Assembly (NCBI GenBank): GCA_031262295.1
Contig: JAISIA010000032.1
Span: 1-53,096 of the forward strand
Origin: Bacteroidales bacterium
GTDB taxonomy: Bacteria; Bacteroidota; Bacteroidia; Bacteroidales; P3
DNA: 53,096 nucleotides
Reading direction: 5' to 3'
The notes under the pieces were generated by a model. That model was not told the DNA's origin and ran no database searches. It saw nothing but the letters and a program-made list of their open reading frames with translations. The position numbers and the translations under genes were made by a program. The stretch's first letter is position 1, and each line of letters opens with the position of its first letter. This document shows, in pieces, positions 28,064 to 37,334 of the stretch.

Positions 28064-29872
28064 TTAGAAAGAAAAACTTGCTCCTATCATTCCCATAAAT
28101 CTTTGTGAAGGATAGTTGTAATAAAATTCATATCTTTGGAATGTGATATTGTTTAATTTTACAAACATAGAAAGCTGTTCGTTGTATCTATATTCACAAT
28201 TCATACTCAAATCAAAGTGTCCTTTCATATCAATCTTTTCTCCCTTAACGTATGCCTTATTTCCATATTGGAAAGATGGCAATACTGATATTGATAAGTT
28301 CTCAATTGGTTTGTATTGTAGGGAAAGTGATGTGTTAAGTGTTGGCATATATGGTGCAAAATCCAACTTTTCATATTGTGGATACATCATATCGTACATA
28401 GGAGCTGTAAAATTGGAGTAGGATTGTGCCTCTAAATTAAATCCAACTGAAAATACCTTAATAATATTGTAGTTTATATTAGCCTTAACAAAAAGACGCT
28501 CAACATCACCACGAATAACTCCGAAAATATTTTCATATTTTGCTCTTGGATCTGTAATAAAGAAGTAGTGGTTTAGTAGCTTTTGCCAGCCTCCTTCAAT
28601 GGAAAAAGAGAAGTTTTCTGCAAAAGAGGATTGAACATTTACGAATAACCTTCTAAAATCAGAAGGAGATAGGGCTGCACCTTGACTCATTAGAGGAAGC
28701 ATAAAAGGATTTTCTGCTACCATTTCAGCCAAAGTGTATCTTGTTCCCACTGCTTCGTATCCGCCTTTGAAAGAAAACTTATTATCTAAGAAAGGAAATG
28801 ATACTAATATTGTAGGAAAATACTTATTTACAGTAGTCTTTTCTTCTGATTTTGGATAGTCTCCCATCTCCAAAGCTATTGCAAAGGAAAGGTGAAAATG
28901 AAATTTTTGAATATCAAAATCAACCATTGGCATAATATTTAATAGTCCTGAATGATTTACAAAGTTCTGAGAGATTTGTCCAGCTGAGAAAAAAGGAGCT
29001 TCATTAGCCAAAAGAGGAGCAAAATCATAAGTATTGTTGAATTGGGAATAGGCAAGCATTAAACCAAGGTCTTGTCTTGTGTCTTCTATAACGTGGATTG
29101 GCTTCTTTGCTTCTATAAATCCCCTAACTAAAAACTCACCACTACCCCAAGTATTTGATGTATTTTCAAAGCCAACATCGCCAATAAAGTTTATCGGATC
29201 TCCACCTTTAAAGCTGCTTGCAAAGAATGCCTTTGCTCCAAAAGTGTTCCATATTGTTCTATAATCTTTATCTTCCAATTTAGGTTCAGTATTATCAAAA
29301 CCATAAAAATAATTTATGGAATTATTATAATATGCCTTTGCATCAATAATAAACTTTTCCCAAATCTTCTTAGCGAAAACATCTATTGAATTGTTGGCAA
29401 AGTGACTCTTTGCCCTATCATTTATTGACCAATGAGAAGAATAGTGTCTTGCATTTATTGAATATAGAAAACTGCGATCCCTACCTTGGGAATACGATCC
29501 CTCAAAATAAGGAGTCAAATACGTTCCTATACCCCCTTTAATGTTGCCATTATAGATATGCTCTATTGGTTCTCCTTTTACCTTTGCAGGTTTTATCTCT
29601 TCTGCTTTTGGAGAAATGACATATAATTTGTCTATAACTTCATACTTAAATGAAGGTGTAGCAAAATTAGTATCAAATATACTTGGGTTTTCTGAAATCT
29701 TAGTAGCTTCACTCACTGTTGGGTCAAACTGAGCTGAGATAATAATACTTTCATTTAATTCTTTTCTTTCTTGCTTATCAACGAAATCTTTTACTTTTTC
29801 ATCTTGTGCTAAAAGACTTGTGCCTAAAAGTTGCACCAAAAGGAAGAAAATTGTAATCTTTTTTGTTCTCAT
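28064..29872 (-). CDS. Outer-membrane beta-barrel protein (TonB-receptor-like barrel)
   Basis: From the ATG at 29872 the protein has 602 residues with a signal peptide (MRTKKITIFFLL to LLAQ). An upstream in-frame ATG at 29947 would put a charged stretch before it and overlap the TPR gene, so I prefer 29872. After a short N-terminal part (about 20-120) the rest consists of amphipathic beta strands with aromatic belts (YSINARHYSSHWSIN, VGFNLEAQSYSNF, LSLQYKPIENLSISVLPSFQYG), ending in FMGMIGASFSF with a terminal Phe, the beta-signal for BamA. No plug domain or TonB box is seen. It follows the long TPR gene by 52 bp and is probably co-transcribed with it. Function unknown. Confidence 0.82.
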   Translation of the reverse strand: MRTKKITIFFLLVQLLGTSLLAQDEKVKDFVDKQERKELNESIIISAQFDPTVSEATKISENPSIFDTNFATPSFKYEVIDKLYVISPKAEEIKPAKVKGEPIEHIYNGNIKGGIGTYLTPYFEGSYSQGRDRSFLYSINARHYSSHWSINDRAKSHFANNSIDVFAKKIWEKFIIDAKAYYNNSINYFYGFDNTEPKLEDKDYRTIWNTFGAKAFFASSFKGGDPINFIGDVGFENTSNTWGSGEFLVRGFIEAKKPIHVIEDTRQDLGLMLAYSQFNNTYDFAPLLANEAPFFSAGQISQNFVNHSGLLNIMPMVDFDIQKFHFHLSFAIALEMGDYPKSEEKTTVNKYFPTILVSFPFLDNKFSFKGGYEAVGTRYTLAEMVAENPFMLPLMSQGAALSPSDFRRLFVNVQSSFAENFSFSIEGGWQKLLNHYFFITDPRAKYENIFGVIRGDVERLFVKANINYNIIKVFSVGFNLEAQSYSNFTAPMYDMMYPQYEKLDFAPYMPTLNTSLSLQYKPIENLSISVLPSFQYGNKAYVKGEKIDMKGHFDLSMNCEYRYNEQLSMFVKLNNITFQRYEFYYNYPSQRFMGMIGASFSF

Positions 29873-29924
29873 ATTACTTTTATTACTTTTATTTATTAAT
29901 ATTTTTATGTTTTTTCTTTTTTCA

Positions 29925-32900
29925 CTATTGCAAAATAACTTCATCAACCTCGTTTTTCTTTTCCTCTGCCTTTATTTGCAATTCTTCTTTTTCTCTATTT
30001 TCTTTTTCTTCTATTTCTTCTATTTTCTTTTTTGCTATATCTACAATTTGTGCATTGTCGTAATTATCAACTATACTTTGGAAAGTTTGTTTTGCAATCA
30101 TATTCTTATTCTTTGCAACATAGATATCTCCCAACAATATTAAATCTTTTGCTAAGAAATATTCACTTGTTGGGTTTGAAGAGTAGGAAAGGATTAATTT
30201 TTCTGCCTCATCCAACCTATTTTCATCAAAAGTCTTCTTTGCAAAAACATAACTTGCTTCTCCAGAATACTCACCATTTTTTGATTGTTTTAGCTTTTCA
30301 AAACCTATAATTGCATTTTCAATATCCCCCTTTTCATAGTAGCTTTTTGCCATAAGATAATTTGCCTCGTCAATTAGTGCTTGGGAATTTTTACTTAAAG
30401 AAAGCACCTTTTGAGAAAACAATATACAAGAGTCAAAGTTCTTTAAATTAAATTCCGAGCGCATTATTCCAATTAAAGATGAAGACTTGTGAGCATTTAT
30501 ATCAGTTTGATTTTCTAATAACCTATATAATTTGTTAGCCTGAGTAAAGTTTTCCATTTCATAACTTATATTTGCAGCATTTAAAAGAGACTTTTCAGTA
30601 AATGGATTCTTAGCAGAGGAGCATACAAAAAGATAGGAGTAAAGAGCACTATCTTTTTTCTCTTCCTTCATAAAGCAATCTGCTAAATAGTAATGAGCAT
30701 TTATGGAGAAAAATCCCAAAGGAAACTTTTCTAAATATTCTTCCAAAGACACCTTTGCTTGTGATAATTGATTGTTCATATAGAAATTCTCTGCCACTTC
30801 ATAACTTACCGAGTCCTCTTCATTAACTGTAAAGTCAGCATTTGGAACAGTTTTAACATAATTATAATATTCCGATACCTTGTTTTGATTAGCATATATG
30901 GTACGAATACTCTTTAATCCACTTTGAGATTCCTCTGTTGCAGGATAAGTCCTTACTAACTTATCAAGAGTTCTTAAAGCTAAATCATCCTTTCCTTCTT
31001 TATAGTAAAGCATACCTATCTTACTTATGGCACTTTTTGCGTGAATTGATTGAGGATATTTTTCAACAACTTGCTTATATGTTTGAAGTGCTTTATCGTT
31101 TTGCTCCAATACAAGATAGCTATTAGCCAATTCAAAAAGCATACTTGCCCTATAAGGACTATTTTCAAAATCTTTTAAGCCCTCTAACAATAATCTTGCC
31201 TTTTCATTTATGCGAGATAGTAATCCACAACAAAGAGCCTTTTGATAAAGAGCATAATCCACATCAATCAAATTAGTTTTTATGACAATATCATACTCCT
31301 TTTCAGCAAAGGAAAACTTCTTTTCCATAAAATAACAATCAGCAATCCTATTATGAGCATCTGAAATAACTTGTGGATGTTCTCCACTACTTTGTGAAAG
31401 AAACTTATTAAAATATTCTATTGCCTTATCATATTTTTTCTGCTTAAAGTAATTGTATGCCAAAGAGTAGTTTGCCTTAGAATAATATACACTCTTATTT
31501 GCATCCTTTGTTTTAAAGAAGGAATTAAGCTCCCTTATAGCCCCTTCATAATTTCCCAATCTATATAGGGATTCTCCTCTTAGAAAATAAGCTCCTGCAC
31601 TTAAAGTATTGTTTATTGGATTCTTTAAACTCTTATTAAAAAGTTGTATTGCCTCCTTATAGTTTCCTTCATTAAAAAGCTCAATACCCCTATTTAGGGT
31701 CACTCTTTGATAAGCCTCATTTATGGCACTACTCCTATTGGGTAATTCTTCTATAAGTTTAATTGCATTAGCGTAGTTTTTACTTGCTCCATAAAGCTGT
31801 GCCAAATATTCTTTTACCTCATTTATATTCTTTGATTGAGGATAAGAATCATAATAAAGTTGAAAACTTTTTAGGGTCTCATTAAATGGATTTGGTAATT
31901 CGTAGGAAAGTTTTGCATAATTAAGCAAAGCATCCTCCTTAATTTGTGCATCAAAATCCAAGTTATATGCCTCATAAAATGATGAACGAGAAGAGTGTTT
32001 GTCTCCTGTTTTTAAGTAGCAATAAGCCAAATTATATAGGGCATTTTGAGATAGGGAATCATTATTTGAACTTGCTTTTAATAGGTAGGGAATAGCCCTA
32101 TCGTAATTATTTGTTTTTGAAAGGCAATAGCCAAAAAGATAGTTGTCCTCTAAGGAAGCCGCCTCATTATCCTTAACACTTTTTTCCAAATATTCAATAG
32201 CCTCATCATATCTTTGCAAATTGCAATAAGCCTCTCCTAACATCCTATTAACTTGTGAAGAACGTTTGGAATTGGAATATTGAGATAGTTCCCTTGATTG
32301 CTTAACTAATTCCTTGTAATTGCCCTCTAAATAATAGATTTGTGCAATATAATAAGGTACAATGCCCTTAAAATTCTTATCATTCTTTAAAAGTTTAAAC
32401 TCTTTTAGAGCATAGTCATAATTTTTTTCAGTATATAGGATATGGGCATAGTAATATGTTGAAGGGGAATAGTACTTATTTTTTGTTGTTTTAACCTCTT
32501 CAAATAGGGTTTTTGCCTCCTCAAAGGCATTATCTTGAAAATAGCAGTAGGCAAGTTTATAATTAAATTCGTTTTGTTGGTCTATGGTTAATTTATTTAT
32601 ATCAATTGTGTTGTATGTTTGAATGGCTTTTTGAAATTCTCCCTTTTTTTGGTAAAGGTTTGCAAGAGTAAAGACAGCCTCTAACTTTCTTACGCTATGT
32701 GGAAATAGGAAAAGAAACTCCTTAATTAAGCCTTCGGCATCATTATTTTCCAACTTATCGGCACATAGAGCCTTATAGAAAAAAGCATCCGATAAATCCA
32801 AATCTTGATGAGCCTTTTTTAGGGATATATATGCAGAATATTGTTGATAGGCAGCTGCATATTGTCCATCATTATAATAGGATTGGGCATCTAAAAGGGT

Positions 32901-32996
32901 TCTTTGAGGCTCTTGAACAACAATTGTTTTTTGTGAAAAGAGACTAAAAGATAATAATTGGCTTATAGAAATAAGCAAAATGAGTTTTCGGTTCAT
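29925..32996 (-). CDS. Long periplasmic tetratricopeptide-repeat protein
   Basis: The 1023-residue protein has a signal peptide (1-22, ending FSQK) and then consists almost wholly of TPR-type helical repeats, with A-x-Y/F and Y-x(3)-Y/A patterns roughly every 34-37 residues (for example YCNLQRYDEAIEYLEKSVKD, AYNYFKQKKYDKAIEYFNKF). The C-terminal 30 residues are a charged E/K stretch. TPR arrays are protein-binding scaffolds. Pairing with the outer-membrane barrel downstream suggests an envelope complex, and similar pairs are seen in other Bacteroidetes; the specific role is unknown. A TACTTTTG box on the minus strand (33033-33026) lies 29 nt before the start. Confidence 0.88.
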   Translation of the reverse strand: MNRKLILLISISQLLSFSLFSQKTIVVQEPQRTLLDAQSYYNDGQYAAAYQQYSAYISLKKAHQDLDLSDAFFYKALCADKLENNDAEGLIKEFLFLFPHSVRKLEAVFTLANLYQKKGEFQKAIQTYNTIDINKLTIDQQNEFNYKLAYCYFQDNAFEEAKTLFEEVKTTKNKYYSPSTYYYAHILYTEKNYDYALKEFKLLKNDKNFKGIVPYYIAQIYYLEGNYKELVKQSRELSQYSNSKRSSQVNRMLGEAYCNLQRYDEAIEYLEKSVKDNEAASLEDNYLFGYCLSKTNNYDRAIPYLLKASSNNDSLSQNALYNLAYCYLKTGDKHSSRSSFYEAYNLDFDAQIKEDALLNYAKLSYELPNPFNETLKSFQLYYDSYPQSKNINEVKEYLAQLYGASKNYANAIKLIEELPNRSSAINEAYQRVTLNRGIELFNEGNYKEAIQLFNKSLKNPINNTLSAGAYFLRGESLYRLGNYEGAIRELNSFFKTKDANKSVYYSKANYSLAYNYFKQKKYDKAIEYFNKFLSQSSGEHPQVISDAHNRIADCYFMEKKFSFAEKEYDIVIKTNLIDVDYALYQKALCCGLLSRINEKARLLLEGLKDFENSPYRASMLFELANSYLVLEQNDKALQTYKQVVEKYPQSIHAKSAISKIGMLYYKEGKDDLALRTLDKLVRTYPATEESQSGLKSIRTIYANQNKVSEYYNYVKTVPNADFTVNEEDSVSYEVAENFYMNNQLSQAKVSLEEYLEKFPLGFFSINAHYYLADCFMKEEKKDSALYSYLFVCSSAKNPFTEKSLLNAANISYEMENFTQANKLYRLLENQTDINAHKSSSLIGIMRSEFNLKNFDSCILFSQKVLSLSKNSQALIDEANYLMAKSYYEKGDIENAIIGFEKLKQSKNGEYSGEASYVFAKKTFDENRLDEAEKLILSYSSNPTSEYFLAKDLILLGDIYVAKNKNMIAKQTFQSIVDNYDNAQIVDIAKKKIEEIEEKENREKEELQIKAEEKKNEVDEVILQ

Positions 32997-33465
32997 ATAA
33001 ACTATATATAATGTATATTTGAGAACAAAAGTACTAAATTATAACCTAATAAGCATAAAGATTAAAGAAAAATAAATTTTTCCATTGTTTTTTCCTTAAA
33101 AAATTGAGATTTTATATCATTTTGCTTGCAATAAAAATACATTATTTTATTACTTTAATAAGATATTTTAACATTTTTAGATGTTTTTCTTTTTGCTTAA
33201 TAAAAAAATGAGAAGTAAAATATAGAAAATAGTTTTTCTTCGTTTTAATTTACTAAAACGAAGATTTATTTTACTAAAACGAAGAAATAATTTACTAAAA
33301 CGAAGAAATAATTTTTTAAAACAGCGTTTTATTTTACTAAAACGAAGAAATATTTTAGAAAATTATAAGTATAAATATGTAATTATAAAAACTCATACTT
33401 CCGTAAGGACAACTAAAAGTCGGTTGCCGACATTCCGTTAGGACAATTAAAAGTTGGTTGCTGAC
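32997..33465. other. Gene-free gap with TTCG box cluster (C) and tandem hairpin repeats
   Basis: No coding ORF. It holds a possible minus-strand -7 box for the TPR gene (33033-33026), AT-rich sequence with one TTTAACATTTTT motif (near 33166), the box cluster 33236-33354, and two tandem hairpin repeat units ending exactly at the stop codon of the next minus-strand gene. Confidence 0.7.
33236..33354. repeat. AAAACGAAGAAATAATTTACT box cluster (site C)
   Basis: Near-exact tandem units of about 21-22 bp containing TTTACTAAAACGAAGA occur four to five times, around the palindrome TAAAACAGCGTTTTA (33317-33331). The first unit is in the opposite orientation (TTCTTCGTTTTAA, 33237-33248), giving a head-to-head pair. 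The same boxes and palindrome occur in copies A, D and E, but here the surrounding element (promoter, dyad) is missing. Confidence 0.8.
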
Positions 33466-33466
33466 T
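33399..33466. repeat. Two tandem hairpin repeat units abutting a stop codon
   Basis: Unit 1: TTCCGTAAGGA, CAACTAAAA, GTCGGTTGCCGAC (33401-33432). Unit 2: TTCCGTTAGGA, CAATTAAAA, GTTGGTTGCTGAC (33433-33465). Each has two small dyads, TCC/GGA and a 5 bp stem with TTG loop; unit 2 keeps its stem through G-T pairs. Unit 2 directly adjoins the stop codon of the minus-strand gene starting at 35787. On the minus strand unit 1 reads GTCGGCAACCGAC followed by TTTTA, so it may serve as a weak terminator. Confidence 0.8.
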
Positions 33467-35787
33467 TAATAGTTTGTTGTTGGCGTTTTTATTAATGTTA
33501 GATTGCCTTTTCTTACTTGGTCGTATCCATCATCATCTTTATAGAAAATAATATATACATACATACCTTCTGGAGCAAGACTTCCGTTTTTCAATTTTCC
33601 ATTCCAAGCCTTTATAGTATTTGTTGTCTCAAATACTTTTTCTCCCCAGCGATTAAAAATCTGCATATTATAATCATTATTTAAAGAAAATACGGGATAG
33701 AAAGAAGAAGATAATCCATTAGAATTTGGCATAAATGAATTTGGAATATAGAGTGCAAAGTCGGGAGCAATACTTACTTTTTCCTTTGCAGTATCTGCAC
33801 ACATTGCATCGTTATATGCAATTAGAATAACATCAAAAGTGTCTTGAACTATGTTAGGATAGAAGTGGGTACCATAAATATCCTCAGAGGAAGTTCCATC
33901 TCCAAAGTCCCAATATCTTTTATATCCATTTACGGTTTGATCAGTAAAGGTCATAGATGAATTAATAAAAGTCAATTTTTTTGAAGACAGCAACATTCTT
34001 GCTTTTACCAAAGGGTATGCCGTTATCATTATTGAATCGGATGCTTTACAGCCGTAAATATCTGTAATATCAACTTTATATTTTGTAGTAGTGGAAGGAG
34101 CAGCCTTAGGTTCTAATACGGAATTATTTTTATAAAGAAGCATATCAGCAGGAGATGAGGACCAAAGTGCAGTAGTTGCATTTGTACAAGTAAGAGTTAT
34201 TGTGTCGCCTTCACAAATCTTATCCTTATCAGTAGTAATCTTTGTTGTGAGATCTCTAACAAAATATGTTAAGGTGTCAAGAATTTCTCTTCCGCAATTG
34301 TCCTCTGCCTTTAAATATATGACTAATTTGTTATTTTGTGAAGTATTATTTGCATTAATTGTTATAACGTTTGAACCACTTGTAGGATTTGTTCCTATTG
34401 GATTACCATTAATATCGGTCCAAGAATAGGATGCTACGCCTATAGCATTTAATGCCTCAACTTTTAGGCTATCAATTTTAGGTAATTCACTTCTACAATA
34501 GTTTCTATCTTCATAAATAGTATCTAATTTAAACCTTAAAGGCACTTGTGCATATATATTGATAGTGTCACCACCAGTACATTCATTAAAATATTGCGAC
34601 ATAATCATCAAATTCTTTATCTCCCCTTCAATATCATTTTCATTTGATAGGAAATTTATTGTCATTTCTTTTACAGTATCGCCTTGATTAAACTCTATGA
34701 CACCATTATTATGAGAAAGCTCATAATCTATTCCTGGAACCATATTTCCTGCAAATTGAAATGTGTAGTTATCTCCTGGTGTTGCAGGACGATTTAAAGA
34801 AACTCTTGCAATTGCAGAAGAACAATCTCCTTTTACTAAGGTTGTGTCATTAACTCTTTCACCAAAGGTCTGACTTGAAATTGTCCATTCATCAGTTTTA
34901 AAAGAATTTGCCCCAAGATAAACAGCAGAAGGTAGGGCACCATCAGAAACATTACATATTGCCATTGTAATTTTATATTTTTTACATGGCATAATATTAA
35001 CTCTTTGAGTTTCTAATGCTATTGTATATCCACTTAGGTTGTTTACAGTAGAACCCTGATAATATTGTGAATTTGACAAATCACAATTAGGATTAGTAGT
35101 ACTTCCATATGTGCCGACACTTCCTGGATTTACAGTATTTATTGTTATATATGTTGGATTATTTGGGTCATCTACATCACTGCCTGGAACAATTGCAATA
35201 TTTCTATTTTGATAACGAAGACCATCTGGTACATCTATAACAAGAGTATTGTCTTCTTCAAAAGGACCAGAAATGAAAAAACCAAAGGCATCGTTATATG
35301 AAGAACATACATACGTTGGATATTCATCAGATGCAAAAACATATTTAAATGAAACCTCTTCTCCTTGTGTTGTAAAATCCATAGTTAAACAACCAATATC
35401 ATTTAAAGGATCGGTAATATTCATAGATTGTAACATTAAATAAAGAGGAGTTGCTCCAACTGCTTCATAACTATTACTTGCAGGAGAAGAATATGTACTA
35501 CCACTTGCTGTTTGTGCCGCCAATTGAATACTTCCTGTTGCAATAACTAAACCTGAATCTAATCTAATATTATCTCCTGTCGTATCTGCATTTGTAAATG
35601 TTCCAAATTGATTTGAATTTAAAGTAAGACTGCCATTAAATCTTACATTTGAAACTTCAATACCTCCACCAAGAAAATAATCACGTATTATTGTTGCAAC
35701 GCTATCTCCCTGATGAGAATTACAGATTACCTGTGTGAAGGATGCAAAAGGTAGAATTAAAATAAGTAAAAAGAATATCTTTTTCAT
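33466..35787 (-). CDS. T9SS type B sorted surface protein with choice-of-anchor L and PKD domains
   Basis: The 773-residue protein has a signal peptide (1-19, ending SFTQ). The N-terminal 270 residues fit the choice-of-anchor L domain (NSYEAVGATPLYLMLQ, DIGCLTMDF, YVFASDEYPTYV, DAFGFFISGP, ILPCKKYKITMAICNVSDG-like block). Middle Ig-like repeats follow (about 430-590), then a PKD domain with YWDFGDGTSSEDIYGTHFYP (about 620-660). The C-terminal 85 residues (ALYIPNSFMPNSNGLSSSF, MQIFNRWGEKVFET, WNGKLKNGSLAPEGMYVYII) are the gliding-associated CHU_C / type B T9SS sorting domain, so it is exported through the type IX system to the surface or medium. Probably an adhesin or matrix protein. Substrate or partner unknown. 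Confidence 0.9.
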   Translation of the reverse strand: MKKIFFLLILILPFASFTQVICNSHQGDSVATIIRDYFLGGGIEVSNVRFNGSLTLNSNQFGTFTNADTTGDNIRLDSGLVIATGSIQLAAQTASGSTYSSPASNSYEAVGATPLYLMLQSMNITDPLNDIGCLTMDFTTQGEEVSFKYVFASDEYPTYVCSSYNDAFGFFISGPFEEDNTLVIDVPDGLRYQNRNIAIVPGSDVDDPNNPTYITINTVNPGSVGTYGSTTNPNCDLSNSQYYQGSTVNNLSGYTIALETQRVNIMPCKKYKITMAICNVSDGALPSAVYLGANSFKTDEWTISSQTFGERVNDTTLVKGDCSSAIARVSLNRPATPGDNYTFQFAGNMVPGIDYELSHNNGVIEFNQGDTVKEMTINFLSNENDIEGEIKNLMIMSQYFNECTGGDTINIYAQVPLRFKLDTIYEDRNYCRSELPKIDSLKVEALNAIGVASYSWTDINGNPIGTNPTSGSNVITINANNTSQNNKLVIYLKAEDNCGREILDTLTYFVRDLTTKITTDKDKICEGDTITLTCTNATTALWSSSPADMLLYKNNSVLEPKAAPSTTTKYKVDITDIYGCKASDSIMITAYPLVKARMLLSSKKLTFINSSMTFTDQTVNGYKRYWDFGDGTSSEDIYGTHFYPNIVQDTFDVILIAYNDAMCADTAKEKVSIAPDFALYIPNSFMPNSNGLSSSFYPVFSLNNDYNMQIFNRWGEKVFETTNTIKAWNGKLKNGSLAPEGMYVYIIFYKDDDGYDQVRKGNLTLIKTPTTNY

Positions 35788-35891
35788 ATCTATTTAGATT
35801 TATAATTTTCTTTATTAAATTTTCATTTATATATATGTAAAAACACAAAAAAAAGTATTTTGTTTATCTTTTAAAGTAATTTTATTCTTTT

Positions 35892-36857
35892 TTAAGGCAG
35901 ATTTATATAAATACTTTGCCCATTACTATCATAAAAAGCCAAGTTGGAACAAGTATTTTGACTTAAATTTCCAAAAGAAACTATACTCGTTTTTTGATAA
36001 GATGTGTTTTTATTTATATTGTAAATTGCAAAATTGCCGTTTTTAATCCAAGGACAATAGCGATAGAAAGAAAAATACGCTAACCCCTCTTCTTCGCCTT
36101 TTAGATTTCTTACCTCAAAGTCCCAATAATTATCCTTAAAATCAAAAGATGTCCCTCCACTATTAAGAGTGTTGTATGTTATATCGTCATAATAATCCAA
36201 AGTATTAAAGCCTTCAACAAAAAATACATTTCTTTGAGAAGATAAAGTAATTTCTCCCAAAGTGGTTTCCATCTTTGCAGAATCCAAAACTATACTTTGT
36301 GTTGGTAATTTCTCATTATTAAACTCCGAAGTTAGCCCTTTATTTCTTATTGTCATTGAAAAATTACAGCCAATCTGAGAAATGAAATATTCATTCTCTG
36401 TTTCAGAGGAAGAAATTGGTAAATGGCTTGCCATATAATAATCAATTACATCTACATCTATTTGAGATAGGGAATCCTTCCAAGAAGATGAAACCTCAGA
36501 TACAATTTTTCCTTTTCTAAATCTTTGATCAAAGCATTCAATAGTGTCTTCTCCAAAGTCTATTGTTAGAATTAATGGATATTCATTTGAGCTTTGGGGA
36601 AAAAGTTTTTCTTTTTTTATTATTGGATAACCATTAGTTGTTGTATTTAAAATAATATTTTCTTCATCCAAAGCCAAAAGAACAAGGTGATAAATATTTG
36701 TTATAGCCATCTCAGAAGAAGAAACTCCCTCTTCAATACTATATATACCATTTGAAGAATAAGTCCCATCAGGATTATAAACTCCTTTTTCTTCTTTGCA
36801 TGAAAAACAACAAAGAATTAATGTTAGAATAGTAGGTATAATAAGTAATTGTTTCAT
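35892..36857 (-). CDS. Putative lipoprotein of unknown function
   Basis: The 321-residue product begins with a lipoprotein signal peptide, with lipobox CFSC and the likely lipidated cysteine at C20, followed by KEEKG. The rest alternates beta-strand-like and loop segments (LILTIDFGEDTIECFDQRFRKG, SSQRNVFFVEGFNTLDYYDD). I do not recognise the family. It is 104 bp upstream of the T9SS protein on the same strand. A TATATTTG box on the minus strand (36899-36892) is 34 nt before the start. Confidence 0.75.
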   Translation of the reverse strand: MKQLLIIPTILTLILCCFSCKEEKGVYNPDGTYSSNGIYSIEEGVSSSEMAITNIYHLVLLALDEENIILNTTTNGYPIIKKEKLFPQSSNEYPLILTIDFGEDTIECFDQRFRKGKIVSEVSSSWKDSLSQIDVDVIDYYMASHLPISSSETENEYFISQIGCNFSMTIRNKGLTSEFNNEKLPTQSIVLDSAKMETTLGEITLSSQRNVFFVEGFNTLDYYDDITYNTLNSGGTSFDFKDNYWDFEVRNLKGEEEGLAYFSFYRYCPWIKNGNFAIYNINKNTSYQKTSIVSFGNLSQNTCSNLAFYDSNGQSIYINLP

Positions 36858-36996
36858 ATTATAAAAACAAATTTCAATTAAAAATCACCTGCAAATATAA
36901 TTATTTTATTCAATAATTTGGTAGTTATAATATTTTTTTAGAATTTTGCAGCCCAATTTCAAATAGTAATAAGTAAAAAATAAAACCTAATAAGCA

Positions 36997-37236
36997 ATGT
37001 CGAGGATTTGTGAAATAACAGGAAAGAAAGTAATGTCGGGACATAAGGTTTCGCACTCAAACATTAAAACCAAGAGAAAGTTTTATCCAAACCTTCAAAT
37101 GAAGAAAATCTTTATTCCAGAGGAGAATTGTTGGATAACATTAAAGGTAACGCCAAAGGGAATGAGAACTATAACCAAGAAAGGTATAATGGCGTGCTTG
37201 GATAACTCAATTAAAAAAGGATTAATTAAGTTATAA
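36997..37236 (+). CDS. rpmB: 50S ribosomal protein L28
   Basis: The 79-residue protein starts [21 protein letters not shown], the conserved L28 opening, followed by the basic [16 protein letters not shown] block and [16 protein letters not shown]. Normal length for Bacteroidetes L28. In most Bacteroidetes I know, rpmG (L33), a short DUF4295 gene and ftsY follow; here none of them does. A strong terminator lies 28 bp downstream instead, so the gene appears to be a single transcription unit. Confidence 0.96.
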   Translation: MSRICEITGKKVMSGHKVSHSNIKTKRKFYPNLQMKKIFIPEENCWITLKVTPKGMRTITKKGIMACLDNSIKKGLIKL

Positions 37237-37263
37237 ATATTATAATTTATATTTATTTTAGAT

Positions 37264-37300
37264 GCTGTCTTTGTTTTTTTAGACAAAGACAGCTTCTTTT
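37264..37300 (+). terminator. Rho-independent terminator after rpmB
   Basis: A perfect 10 bp stem, GCTGTCTTTG (37264-37273) with CAAAGACAGC (37284-37293), then TTCTTTTA. Confidence 0.85.
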
Positions 37301-37334
37301 ATTTATAAAACACCAATCCTAAGAAATAAAATCA

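Noticed and set aside
29873-29947. An upstream start for the barrel protein at 29947
   Set aside because: It would overlap the TPR gene and bury the signal peptide behind 25 charged residues.
33236-33354. Tandem repeats resembling a CRISPR array
   Set aside because: Units follow each other every 21-22 bp without unique spacers, their orientation changes, and no cas genes are in the window.
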